This document shows positions 1 to 10,243 of a DNA stretch of 64,000 nt, piece after piece. Every line of letters starts with the position of its first letter. The stretch's first letter is position 1. The position numbers and the translations under genes were made by a program. Source of the DNA: Synaphobranchus kaupii (Eukaryota > Chordata > Actinopteri > Anguilliformes > Synaphobranchidae). The notes beneath the pieces are model-generated. The model had not been told where the DNA came from, did no database searches, and worked only from the letters and a program-made list of their open reading frames with translations. The DNA is taken from positions 60,473,027-60,537,026 of the forward strand of contig CM056378.1 in the NCBI GenBank assembly GCA_029718625.1, in the 5' to 3' direction.

Positions 1-624
1 TGGGCATTCCACACGCAAAACAAAAAACAAAATTGACGTCTGGGCTCATTTCAACATGTCATTTAACAAGGAAATCTACTAAACGAGAGTAGATGAAGCT
101 ATTCATTTGTTTCAGAAGTGTACTTATACTTCAACAATGTTATTTTTTTACTTTAGAACCCAGAAATTATTATGCTAATTTGACTCTGTTTACGAGCATT
201 TGTGCCTATACTTAACGCTGTACCGAAATCAATGGGGTCATTATAAAACATCCAACCACATTGAAGTCGTCAATACACATTTTATTACAAGAAAAACTCA
301 CTGTGAAATGTTTTAGGTGTTAATCGATCGGTATGTATCGATACTTTCGTCTATTTAGGTGTCCTGAAAACGTTACATGTGCTGCGCGTCCTGCGGGACT
401 TAGAATTCTACAGCCACTTCAGAAGCAAAATGGCACCAAAAAAATAAGGCGCTCGCCACCTTAATCGAAATAACCCCAGAAGGGATTTTGTAATAGTGAA
501 ATGAAATGTTATTCAAATTGTGGCCAACCCCTGTCTTGACATCATGCCGATTGTTCAAATCCGATTGGTCCAAGATATGCTGGCAAAGAGGCGCTCTGAA
601 ATGTTTTCTGATGTGGCTAGGTCA
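1..624. other. No gene recognised
   Basis: AT-rich sequence with no long open frame, no recognisable domain and no repeat that I can match to the rest of the window. It leads directly into the 222-bp tandem repeat. Confidence 0.5.
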
Positions 625-1450
625 GTAAACTCCAGATGAACAACGACATTTTTACATGTAGATCTTCATCAAAATGTCGTCTACAGTATGGTATAAAGCA
701 TTTTAATATTGAGAATGGGTGTTTTTTTAAATTAACATGAAAAAGGAACATGCACCTTATAGATTCCAAATCCAAAAACTGAGAATTCTAACCAGTGCCA
801 GCTAAAGTCGCTAGCTGCTATGTTTTTTCTCTGGTCCATTTCGCCGGTAAACTCCAGATGAACAACGACATTTTTACATGTAGATCTTCATCAAAATCTC
901 GTCTACAGTATGGTATAAAGCATTTTAATATTGAGAATGGGTGTTTTTTTTAATTAACATGAAAAAGGAACATGCACCTTATAGATTCCAAATCCAAAAA
1001 CTGAGAATTCTAACCAGTGCCAGCTAAAGTCGCTAGCTGCTATGTTTTTTCTCTGGTCCATTTCGCCGGTAAACTCCAGATGAACAACGACATTTTTACA
1101 TGTAGATCTTCATCAAAATCCAGTCTACAGTATGGTATAAAGCATTTTAATATTGAGAATGGGTGTTTTTTTTAAATTAACATGAAAAGGGAACATGCAC
1201 CTTATAGATTCCAAATCCAAAAACTGATAATTCTAACCAGTGCCAACTAAAGTCGCTAGCTGCTATGTTTTTTCTCTGGTCCATTTCGCCGGTAAACTCC
1301 AGATGAACAACGACATTTTTACATGTAGATCTTCATCAAAATCTCGTCTACAGTATGGTATAAAGCATTTTAATATTGAGAATGGGTGTTTTTTTTAATT
1401 AACATGAAAAGGGAACATGCACCTTATAGATTCCGAATCCAAAAACTGAG
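625..1450. repeat. 222-bp tandem repeat, about 3.7 copies
   Basis: The motif GTAAACTCCAGATGAACAAC starts at 625, 847, 1069 and 1292, giving a period of 222-223 bp. The copies are nearly identical over their whole length, with single-base differences and small changes in T-runs, and the last copy is cut short near 1450. No coding potential is visible. The low divergence suggests recent expansion by unequal exchange. Confidence 0.9.
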
Positions 1451-1643
1451 AGAATGGAAGGTGGGGCTTTAAACACTTTGTTTATGACTTTTTAAATTCT
1501 GTTTGCTGTGTAATTGGTTCTACAAAACAACATGCAACATACAGCTTGCAATCAAAGGCCCCCACCCCCTACCCTTTTCCCATAACTGTTGCTGTTAATA
1601 TTTTAAAAAATGATTTCTGCTTGGGACCCAAGAAGAGAACACA

Positions 1644-2342
1644 ATGAGCTGCAGCAAGATGAGTGGTATGGTGTATAGGGAGTGTAAGAGGTTGGGGGTA
1701 GAATTCAACACTTCTGTCGAGAGGGTAGACAAATTAGATGTTAATCTGTTAACCAATATGGTTATGTTTGAAATGGAGAAGTATGCTAGACTTACGGATG
1801 TGCCCTGCAAAGACAAGTGTTTAGTTGACATTCTGTGTCACAACTTTGCCATTCAGCTAGATGATGATTATCATGATGTACTTCTCCGTTGTCTCAGGAC
1901 ATACGTGCGTAGGGCTTTTTCTAAAGCCAGAATGTTGTGGTGCAGTGAGAGAGAAGCCTTTGAAAGGTCTGTCTTTAAGCTGCCAAAAAAACTTGATCAG
2001 GCAAGTTCGCGAAGTGAAGAAGATACTCACGACAGTGCACATGAGGCTTCTGTGAGGGATGTTAGTGAGATTGTAGGGGATTTGCAACAAGAAATGGCAG
2101 ATAAAACCAGGCTACAGGGAGAGTTTGCGCTTCTTTGTAAAGAGAGGGACAGGTTAGATGAAGAAAAGAAAGCAACAAATAGAAAACTCTATGAGGCAGA
2201 GGTTAAAATTAAGGGCTTACAGTCTAAATTAGCAAAGTGTACTGAGAGACTGTATCAGCAGCACCCAAAAAAAAATTTTAAGAGGCATAATGATTTACTT
2301 TTAATCTGTTTTCAGGTCGAGAACATCATATGCATTACCTGA
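1644..2342 (+). CDS. Coiled-coil ORF of 232 codons, unrecognised (possible LINE ORF1-like)
   Basis: An open frame starts at the ATG in a purine context at 1644 and stops at 2340-2342. Residues about 1-115 are mixed and Cys-containing with several predicted helices. Residues about 145-205 are charged heptad-like sequence rich in K, E, L and R, typical of a coiled coil. I see no zinc knuckle, RRM or catalytic motif. The frame ends about 50 bp before a LINE-type ORF2 C-terminus in the same orientation, so one reading is an internally deleted LINE that keeps ORF1 and the 3' end. A host retrocopy is an alternative. No family was recognised, so function is unknown; if it is ORF1-like it would bind element RNA as a trimer. 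Confidence 0.4.
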   Translation: MSCSKMSGMVYRECKRLGVEFNTSVERVDKLDVNLLTNMVMFEMEKYARLTDVPCKDKCLVDILCHNFAIQLDDDYHDVLLRCLRTYVRRAFSKARMLWCSEREAFERSVFKLPKKLDQASSRSEEDTHDSAHEASVRDVSEIVGDLQQEMADKTRLQGEFALLCKERDRLDEEKKATNRKLYEAEVKIKGLQSKLAKCTERLYQQHPKKNFKRHNDLLLICFQVENIICIT

Positions 2343-2389
2343 ACAAAGCCAATAGGGTTTAATAAACAAATTATGAAATAGCCGCGCAA

Positions 2390-2650
2390 TGTCAAAATGG
2401 GTCAGACCCAGACGCATTAAGTAGGCTAATCAATGTTACTGTTGCGAATAGGACAGAGAATGCGGAACATGTACTCATGCAATGTCGAAAGTATAGGGAA
2501 GAGAGGATAAGACTAGCGCAAAAGATAGGTAAGGCAGGAAGAGAATGGAATCTTGTGGGTATTCTGGGAACAACAGGAGATGGGGTACAGGACACACAGA
2601 AAGCGGTTGTAGAATATTTGAAGGAGATAGGATTATACCATAGAATTTAG
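2390..2650 (+). pseudogene. LINE ORF2 C-terminal remnant
   Basis: The frame ending at the TAG at 2648-2650 reads a Cys-rich finger of the C...ENAEHVLMQC type, followed by a basic helix (KYREERIRLAQK) and the ending YLKEIGLYHRI. This C-x-H-x-C signature after the RNase H region is typical of the C-terminus of I/Nimb-type LINE reverse transcriptases in fish. The RT, endonuclease and RNase H domains are missing, so this is a truncated or internally deleted copy. It cannot function alone. Confidence 0.6.
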
Positions 2651-2659
2651 TAAGTGATT

Positions 2660-2930
2660 CTGTGATTTAGAGTTTATTTATTTTTATTTTATTATTATTA
2701 TTTATTCAATTTTATTTAATTTTTAATTATTTATTTATTTATTTTTAAAATAAATGTATTTTAGAAATAAATAGAAAATAAATGATTAAATAAGATTTTT
2801 TTTTTTTTTTTATATATATATATAATTTTTATTTTATTTTATTTTATCTTATTTTTATTTTGTATTTTTATTTTTTTTGAATATCATTTAATTATTGTTT
2901 TTTTTAATCTAATGATATAAAGTAGTTCTG
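2660..2930. repeat. AT-rich low-complexity tract
   Basis: Runs of TTTAT, TTTTATTT and (TA)n fill the stretch between the LINE ORF2 end and the LINE-like 3' tail. No coding signal is present. It may be an expanded A/T-rich part of the 3' UTR of that LINE. Confidence 0.7.
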
Positions 2931-2945
2931 AAAATATACCATACT

Positions 2946-3030
2946 ACATCCTCCGGTACAGTAGGTGGCGGTATGCACCTTATAAGTAATGGTTGCACCC
3001 CGCAATAAAACCAAAAGAAGAAGAAGAACT
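2946..3030 (+). repeat. LINE-type 3' terminal region with AAGAAGAAG tail
   Basis: The sequence GTACAGTAGGTGGCGGTATG followed by CCCGCAATAAAACC and an AAGAAGAAGAAG microsatellite is a common 3' end in fish genomes that I associate with I/Nimb-type LINEs. It is in the same orientation as the ORF2 remnant upstream and probably marks the 3' end of the same insertion. Confidence 0.5.
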
Positions 3031-3514
3031 GTCGCGAATACAGTGGAATTCTGAAGCCGCGGGACCGCCAAGTTTGAAACTGAGACGTTTGGCACGTATG
3101 GCGTTTTGGGAGTACATATTTAATTAAAAACAACACGCCATGACAATATATGTGAGTAAATGTGTAGAGTATATTAGTTTTCCTGTACGAATACCACAAA
3201 ATATCGGTTCTTGTTGTTGAAAAAATAAGGATAACGGTATCCTAAAAGTAGCACAGATGATGATGTGTTTCCATCCAACGAGAGTGATTACACGGAAGTG
3301 AAACGGGCTAATTAAAAAAATTATTTTAAAGCGAACAAACGTCCTTTTTCTGACAAGCTAGCGATTTATATATTGTTATTTGATTATATTGTAGCATTTA
3401 GGACAATATACATGAAAAATAAGCTGGCAAAATATGTTTTCTGAAAAATCACGAAAACGGGTTTGACCTCCCTATACAGGGTCCCTATCATGGACCATAT
3501 GGACCAGGGTAGGG

Positions 3515-3690
3515 TTGCACCAGCTATTCGTAAGTTCTACCTTAAGTTGGAACGTAAAGCTCACACTGCAGTAGTAGCTTAGTAGCTACTTGGCTCCATT
3601 TAATCCAATTTAACACGCTCCCTTCCCTTGCTGTCTTCCCTCGAGGGAGCTATCTTGTGACGCAATTTGCTACGTGCAGCAAGCAAACCT
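3515..3690. repeat. Dispersed repeat, related to 27270-27800
   Basis: The block around 3595-3690 (AATCCAATTTAACACGCTCC and onward to AGCAAGCAAAC) recurs with about 90% identity at 27280-27370. The motif GTTGCACCAGCT near 3513 appears inverted as AGCTGGTGCAAC near 27773, as expected for a TIR element with shared ends. No transposase is present, so this is a MITE-like fragment. Confidence 0.5.
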
Positions 3691-3751
3691 TTCCAGCCTG
3701 AGCGAATATTGGGTCAACATTCTATTCCATTTTTTATTTCTTAACGTGCGT

Positions 3752-4520
3752 TGCAAAAATGTTTGTGGTGTGATCATATTACATCAGATAACTAAACTTT
3801 ATATAGCACTGTAAACAGGATAACTGGGGCTTTCAATTGATATATAAAAATAATAGGATTACTTGATGACAATATCATCAATCATGGAAATACATTCACC
3901 AACTAAATTTATAAAACGTTCTAAATGGCTATTTTCTAATGAGAAACCTACTATTTTACCCATTTGATGTTCAAGATAGAGGGAAACTTGTGTATGATAT
4001 CTCCACCATTGTGAGAGTCACATAGAATAGGAATCAGAATAGATTTATCTTCTACTGCTCAAAGGTTATAACCACTTCAGTGATGGGTAAGAAAAGGCAA
4101 AAAAAAACAAAAAACATATTAGAATGTTAGGTTCATTGAAAATATGACCTGTGTATGCAAAACTGTTTGTGGTGTGATCATATTATGTTACACCCCTAAA
4201 GATAATATACCATTTTGAACAGGATAACTGGAGCTTTCAATTTATAGACAATAATATGCTTACTTTAACACAATATCAATTATTAAAACAATTCACAAAA
4301 TAATAAAAAAACTTTCTAAATGGCTATTCTCCATGAGAAACCCAGGTTTGTAAACATTTCATGTTCAAGATCGAGGGAGACAAGCTGTGTGGTATCTTCA
4401 CTATTTTGTAAGTGAGTACAAATCAGAAGAGATTTATCATTTACTGCTCAAAAGTTATAACCTCTTAGTGATGTATGGGGAAAAAATTTAATTAGAATGT
4501 TAGGTTCATTGACATTTCAC
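3752..4520. repeat. Diverged tandem duplication, about 0.4-kb unit
   Basis: The start GTTTGTGGTGTGATCATATT recurs at 3761 and 4165. Inner blocks (CAGGATAACTGG, TGGCTATT, GAGAAACC, TTACTGCTCAAA) and the end AGAATGTTAGGTTCATTGA recur in the same order. The two copies have drifted by many substitutions and small indels, so the duplication is old. No coding signal. Confidence 0.8.
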
Positions 4521-4976
4521 ATTACCATTTATCCATACTCCTAATGGGCCACGAGAATCGGTTGATATAATGCAAAATTGAAAGACACATACACTGAAAT
4601 ATACAATTTGTGTGTTCAATGAAACACACCTTGTTGAAAAAAATGTATAACATAGTGAATGGGTGAACTAAGTAAATGGGTAACATTGCAAAACAAATAA
4701 AAACAAGATACAACCCATGGTAAATATCAGTTTAGATGGCCATAAAATGAATGCATTGGATTTATTTACAGTAAAATCATTCATGTATTAGTAGATACAG
4801 CAGACAAATCTATGGTCAAGCATAAATACCTTCAGTATATTCAAAAATCAAGAAGATAACAGAAAGAACATGCATGCCCTGATGGTCCTCCGTGTCGTGC
4901 TTTGCAATGACCCTCAGCACCCTCCTTCTCTTCAGGGACTGTATCAGATGGCTAAAAGTCCATCCTTTGCTGCAAT

Positions 4977-5733
4977 TGTTACGACCCCAATGGTCTAGGG
5001 GTATGTGGGGTGTGTAACGGTGGTGTGTATATGACCGGGGGATGGATAAAAGTGCAACAAGGTAAAAAATACAGGTGATTATTTACAATATATACAATAT
5101 TAACAATTGCCAGACAATACACAAGACACACAGTCGAGGTCAAGGAACGTGAGTGTTGCCAAAGAAAAGAACAAATCAAAACCAAACAGAGTTAGCTATA
5201 ACAAAAAAGTAGAACACCATCTAACTTAGAATATATAAACCAAAAGCCTGACTACCTACTCTAGCTAATCAACAAAACGACAGCAGGTGGCAACCACTCC
5301 TAATCTAGTGTGTCTATACATATAATTTCCAACTACGGGTGCAAGTGTATAGAGGCCTCTATCTTACCCTGTTCCAGGGCCTCGGCGTGGCCGGGGGCAG
5401 AATACAACAGGTTGAAAAACAGAGGAATACAAAATACACAAAACTCTGTAGACTACACACTTTAACAAAGGACCGAACACTCCACTACAATCAATACAAA
5501 TGGGCACATGGAAGAAAGAAAAAAAATAATAATAAAACAGCTCTGTCAACACAGGAACACCCAGGGTTTTAAAAAGGTGAGGCTGTCCACGGGTTGGAGG
5601 AACTGGGGTGATGTGGAGTCCTCTGATTGGTGGAGGCGGTACAACAATGGTGATGGGATGATGACGAATGACAGCGGAGATGGGGAATGGGAATGATGAG
5701 GGTGGGACACGGACTCCTGTAGAATTTGTAACA
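4977..5733 (-). repeat. Probable solo LTR of a Ty3-type element
   Basis: The stretch begins TGTTACGACCCC and ends TTTGTAACA, so it has the TG..CA ends and the TGTTAC/GTAACA terminal inversion of the chromovirus LTRs in this window (TGTTACGATCCC..GTTACA). Read on the minus strand, a CCAAT box and a TTTTTAAAA TATA-like box lie about 100-200 bp in. I find no 5-bp target duplication (GCAAT on the left, GAGAG on the right), so one boundary may be eroded. Confidence 0.5.
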
Positions 5734-5790
5734 GAGAGAGAGAGAGTACGCACACACAAGCGTAACAGCAATACATACATATATAATCAT

Positions 5791-6036
5791 TTACCATTTC
5801 ATTAATCCATAACATATATAAAACCATTTCTGAGTCATTAAAGGGCTGTATACTTGCAATAGCATCACCTTACAGCAAACGCTTTATGCTTATGTCAGGA
5901 ATACATAAAATAGGTATTCTGGACACAAGCATAATGTCCATCCATCGCTGTAATAGATAAATATATTATCAGTTGCCATTTCATTAATCCATAACATATA
6001 CGTATAACCATTTCTGAGTCATTAAAGGGCTATATA
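5791..6036. repeat. Local direct duplication (about 63 bp, 181 bp apart)
   Basis: The segment around CATTTCATTAATCCATAACA at 5791-5853 recurs at 5972-6036 with the following GAGTCATTAAAGGGCT shared. The intervening bases differ. There is no gene here. Confidence 0.75.
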
Positions 6037-7717
6037 GTGAGAATGACATTGTAATGGTTACACAGGGACATTTTGGGACTCTGGCTTTCTGATCATGAGA
6101 TTGGGCCTCCTGCAGTCATTCACAATTAACACTCCTGATCAACTGAGGCATAATGGAGAGTCTGTCCATATTCTTCATGTGACTCTGAGATGAACACAGA
6201 CTGCTTGATCGATCAGGTGCCAGTTTGGGCAGGAACACCCCCCCCCCCCCCCCCTCTTTTGAGAAGGAGAGGGGAGATCCCAATTTAACACACACACGCA
6301 CCCTGAGGTGATTGCAAATAGCTGGTCCATCTATGTTTCATTGTTGGTTCCAAGGGAATGACCCAATCTATTATATGGGTGCCCTAAAGCCATCTACCAA
6401 TTGGGATCAAATTAATTTTGACCATAAAAACCCATGTAACTTTACCAACGTCGCTCTGATGGGAAAGACGCAGTCTTACCCCTACCAGACGCACCACTGA
6501 AACCCTGACGGACTTCTGCGTTTCCCAACCCGCATCTCGGCTGATCACCGAGACAGAGTTGGCCTGCCACCGTCCACAAAATAAACCAAGCTGGTTTATT
6601 TTCAACAGCTGTTTTGAGGACACATTTCTTCAAACTGTTCCTCTACTGTCTCCCTTGCGGCCGGACCCAAGTGGAGATCTGTGCACGTCCACGTCGACCT
6701 GATTGTAAACCTGTCGCGACCTGACTTCGGAGAAGAAGTCTCCAGGAGTCCACGCACCTGCCGGGACCTTGGACCAGCTGACGAGCTGACATCACTTACG
6801 GACTGGCCTCCCTTTGTTAACGTAAAGTATTGAAACACATTTTATTTAGCACTGACATCAATTGATAGGCTAGCATAAAACCTGTAATACCCAGTTGAGG
6901 TCATTTTACTGCTGGTTCCTACTTTTGTTTGTATTTTGTTTTGCTATGCGCGTTTCGGTTGGGAATAGCCAATTTCCCTGACCTTATAGTTTTACACTGT
7001 TAAAACTTTATATGTATGAGACTGATAAAACAAGCTAACCACAAACTATAGTTTAGCGTGTCATTAACCCATAACACAAACTAACCTTTGTTAATGGTAG
7101 GACTGTTAGCTTCTATATTTAGCCGTCACATAATTATCATTTCCTCTGATTAAGATTAAGTCATAGAATGTTATATCAATTATTGTTTGTATTATTCACA
7201 TATTCATAGTTGTAGCCAATAAAACATATGTCATTTTTCCAACCCATTGTCATGTCTACGTTATTTCACTAAGTTGGGCTCTACTGATGTATAGAATTCT
7301 AATTGAGTGTTGAACTCATTCTGAATAAAAGTGACCAAACCTCACTACAACATTTTACAGAAAACACTTTATGCTCCAGAATAACGTTAGATAAAAAGCA
7401 CAACAATAACACAATGTTAGACTACTTAGCATAATGTCCATCAATATAAAATATTGTTTTGAATGAACAGACCTAAATCATCAGTGACATTGGCTCAACT
7501 GAATGATGTATTTTTGTCATATTTGTCTAAACAGGCTAATCTTGCTCATCAAAAACGTGAGTCAGAAAATAAAACGTGAAGCTGACGTTACGTTAGTAAA
7601 TGTTTGCTGTTTACTACTCCGTTCATTTTCGACAGGACTGATCAACAACAACGTTCAAATTTATACGTAATGTTATGTTAAAACACTAGCTAGTTAGTAC
7701 TTGCTATTGATAAGACT
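6037..7717. other. No gene recognised; poly-C tract at about 6239-6254
   Basis: Apart from a run of about 16 C near 6240 I see no repeat structure or domain. A GC-richer part at 6500-6830 has several short open frames on both strands but none with a recognisable domain or paired splice sites. Confidence 0.45.
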
Positions 7718-8453
7718 TGTCGGGTAAGTGAGGACTAGGTCAAATGTGTATTTTCGGAATCCAGCGGTTCCAACAGTCAATGCCCTTGTTAAAACGTTCA
7801 GCACTCTGAATACTGAACACAAGCGATATTGCGTGCTAGAACCCCTCACTTAACCTACATTCAAAATAAGTTTTACGTGATTTAATTTTATTATTATTAT
7901 TAAAATTTACAATCATCAATTAAATCGCCAAATTCGTTCATAGGTAAGTCGAACAGTAACCTGGTGGATCAACCAACAAGCCAAAACAAAGTCTAAATCA
8001 GGTCTTGAGATTAAGTAATTTTATTAAGCGAAAACAGTCAATTGGAATAATGAATTGAAATCATACATTCACTAAGGAATGTAGGCTGACTACTTATAAT
8101 TCACAAAAGTGAAGGCATTAAACCAGACATTAATTAGGAAATACCAGTAAAGAGAGAGATAAGCCAAAAATTGCCAAATTATTTACCCTCCAGCTGAACA
8201 GGAACAAAAGGAAACGCACGAGGAACCAAAAAGAATGACTTCTTCACACAAACTCCACAATTGACTAAATTCTTTTTCTGCGGTACACATAAAGTACCTT
8301 GACAGGAAGACCATCCCTGTCCTGATTGGGTTAAGGTATGGGGGAGGGGGGGGAGAGGGGTCATTTATGACAAAGACTGGCTTATCTTTGATGTTGGGGG
8401 GTTGAGAGAGCGACAGAGATAGAGAGAAGAGGGGAAATACTAGATATCCTACA
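7718..8453 (-). repeat. Element 1 3' LTR
   Basis: A 736-bp LTR with TG..CA ends, matching 12183-12944, 13966-14727, 54223-54966 and 58842-59588. Read on the minus strand it carries a CCAATCAGG box downstream of a CT-rich tract. The PPT adjoins its 5' edge at 8454. Confidence 0.85.
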
Positions 8454-8463
8454 TCCCTCTCTT
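8454..8463 (-). promoter_or_regulatory. Polypurine tract of element 1
   Basis: On the minus strand AAGAGAGGGA abuts the TG of the 3' LTR, the position where plus-strand DNA synthesis is primed. The same ten bases recur internally at 9516-9525. Confidence 0.75.
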
Positions 8464-8504
8464 GTAAGAATAGGTGCATGTACCCGCTAAAAACCTATTC
8501 TTAC
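8464..8504 (-). ncRNA. Stem-loop A beside the PPT (11-bp stem, 19-nt loop)
   Basis: GTAAGAATAGG at 8464-8474 and CCTATTCTTAC at 8494-8504 form a perfect 11-bp stem around a 19-nt loop starting TGCATG. The paralogous hairpin at 9526-9566 keeps the geometry with three different base pairs. Probably an RNA structure in the element transcript (minus strand). Confidence 0.7.
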
Positions 8505-8587
8505 ATCACCAAATAGGAATCACATTACACATTTGAACATTGAAGATGCAGTTACCTGCTAACAACAAAAACAACTGTCCAAATGGT

Positions 8588-9022
8588 TCACCAACCATTT
8601 TTAAAACATTTAGTCCATGCCCAGTTTAATAGTCCCTTTGTGATCTGCTGGCCAGCAGATATATGGACACACTGACGTATGTCCCACGATGATCCAGTGT
8701 GGTGCGGAGAGATATCTCTATTAGACACTCTTTTTGTGTAGCTGCGGTTATAACACCCTGGTTCAGTCTCTTCCTTCTCCAGTGTCTGGGTATCTAGACT
8801 GGCAAGGGACAAGAGATGCAGTACATGCAGTGCTTTTTCCATTATTGTTGCAATTGCGTGAGTGAAATGCAACCTACTCCACAGTGTCTCTACCAGTTCT
8901 GCACGGCGTGCGGGGGCTCTGTCTCCTGTGACAGGAAGCTGGACGATCCACAGGTGGCAAAGTGCAGTCAGGACCTCTCTTCTGACGGGCGGGGAAGCGC
9001 CTCTTTCCCTGTCGGAATCCAT
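8588..9022 (-). CDS. Small conserved frame in unit A of element 1, SAP-like (uncertain)
   Basis: A 144-codon open frame. Its N-terminal half contains LPVTGDRA and AELVETLWSRL, spaced roughly like the LP-x-G-x-KAELIERL core of SAP DNA-binding domains, followed by a helical segment. Closely similar frames occur at 9902-10243 and 55247-55486, while the fourth copy is disrupted near 56407. It lies downstream of the gag-like frame in the transcript. Whether it is translated is unknown; conservation may reflect only the shared ancestry of the 1-kb units. The SAP resemblance is my reading of the pattern, not a search result. Confidence 0.25.
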   Translation of the reverse strand: MDSDRERGASPPVRREVLTALCHLWIVQLPVTGDRAPARRAELVETLWSRLHFTHAIATIMEKALHVLHLLSLASLDTQTLEKEETEPGCYNRSYTKRVSNRDISPHHTGSSWDIRQCVHISAGQQITKGLLNWAWTKCFKNGW

Positions 9023-9525
9023 TTTGGCTCCTTTAGCCTGGATCCAATTGGGTGGACTGCTGACGGCAGTTGCTTAGGCTAGCTTCCCGCGGCAGGGTGT
9101 GGGACCGGTTGCACTTGTTTGCACTTGTGTCTGTCCTTTAGGGAATGGCAGGAGAAGACTGTGGGAGTTGAGGGCTTAGGCATTATCACTCATAGCAACA
9201 TGTGAAGACCGGAACAATTAATGATAGCACTGCATGTTATGACCGCTGTCAGTCCATGCCGGGGAACCTTACGGACAGGGTTTACCGTCCACGGATTGCC
9301 AGTCTAAATAATCACATGAATAGGGCAGACTTGTCCAGAAGTATCCAGGAACAGTATTTGGCGGGGCACCTACACTCTATAAAAGGGACTTAAACACAAC
9401 ATGGGCATGGTATTAGGTTAAAAGGTGGTGGTAGGGATGGGGGGGGGGGGGGGGGGCAGAGAGAGAGAGAGAGAGAGAGAGAAAGAGCAAAAGACATTAG
9501 GCAACATCCCGTCATTCCCTCTCTT

Positions 9526-9566
9526 GGAACGATGGGTGCATGCAGCTGCTAAGAGCCTATCGTTCC
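9526..9566 (-). ncRNA. Stem-loop B (paralogue of stem-loop A)
   Basis: GGAACGATGGG at 9526-9536 pairs with CCTATCGTTCC at 9556-9566 around a 19-nt loop beginning TGCATG. In element 2 the same hairpin (56010-56050) pairs perfectly; here one A-to-G change leaves one mismatch. Relative to stem A, three pairs are changed on both sides. Confidence 0.65.
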
Positions 9567-9667
9567 ATCATCATAACAACCACACATTTGGACATTATAT
9601 TTATCATTGTACAATGATAGCTGCATGAAAACAAGTGTCCTAATGGTTCACTAACCATCTTTAAAAC

Positions 9668-9718
9668 AATTAAGTCGCTCTGGATAAGAGCGTCTGCTAA
9701 ATGCCTATAATGTAATTA
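9668..9718 (+). mobile_element. 41-bp SINE/LINE tail insertion with AATTA target duplication
   Basis: Bases 9673-9713 are the well-known fish SINE/L2-type tail (GTCGCTCTGGATAAGAGCGT, CTGCTAAATGCC). AATTA flanks both sides (9668-9672 and 9714-9718). Element 2 has the empty site AACAATTAGTCC at 56146-56157. This is an extremely 5'-truncated retroposition event that happened after the two elements diverged. Confidence 0.8.
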
Positions 9719-9901
9719 GTCCATGTCCAGTTTAATAGTCCCATTGTGATGATCCGGTGTGGTGCAGACATTTTTATTTTTTTGTCACTGCTATCATGGC
9801 ACCTTGGTTCAGTCTCTTCCTTCTCCAGTGTCAGGGTATCTGGATTGGCAAGGGAAGAGGTTCCCTGGACTTGCTTGGTTAACATGCAGTGCTTACTCCC
9901 C

Positions 9902-10243
9902 TTAATGTTGTAACTGTGTGAGTGAAAGGCCGCCTAATTCCACAGTGTCTCTACCAATTCTGCACAGCGTGGCAAGGGACAAGAGATGCAGTACATGCAG
10001 TGCTTTTTCCATTATTGTTGCAATTGCGTGAGTGAAATGCAACCTACTCCACAGTGTCTCTACCAGTTCTGCACAGCGTGCGGGGGCTCTGTCTCCTGTG
10101 ACAGGCAGCTGGACGATCCACAGGCGGAAAAGTGCGGTCAAGACCTCTCTACTGGCGGACGGGGAAGCACCTCTTTCCCTGTCGGAATCCGTTTTGGCTC
10201 CTTGAGCTCGGGTCCAGTTGGGTGGACTGCTGACGGCAGTCAC
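9902..10243 (-). CDS. Small conserved frame in unit B of element 1
   Basis: Paralogue of the 8588-9022 frame: the LPVTGDRA and AELVETLWSRL parts are kept, while the C-terminal part differs. Part of it (9971-10075) is a segment copied from unit A. Translation is not established. Confidence 0.2.
   Translation of the reverse strand: MTAVSSPPNWTRAQGAKTDSDRERGASPSASREVLTALFRLWIVQLPVTGDRAPARCAELVETLWSRLHFTHAIATIMEKALHVLHLLSLATLCRIGRDTVELGGLSLTQLQH

Larger units (their letters stand above)
8454..9456 (-). repeat. Element 1 internal unit A (about 1 kb)
   Basis: Unit A runs from the PPT through stem-loop A to an 18-base G-run (C-run on the transcript) at 9439-9456. Unit B (9516-10624) has the same order of parts with about 80% identity. 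The same pair of units occurs in element 2 at 54967-55924 and 56000-56952. Confidence 0.75.

Noticed and set aside
4972..5738. Target-site duplication around the 4977-5733 LTR
   Set aside because: GCAAT and GAGAG do not match, so only the LTR ends support that call.
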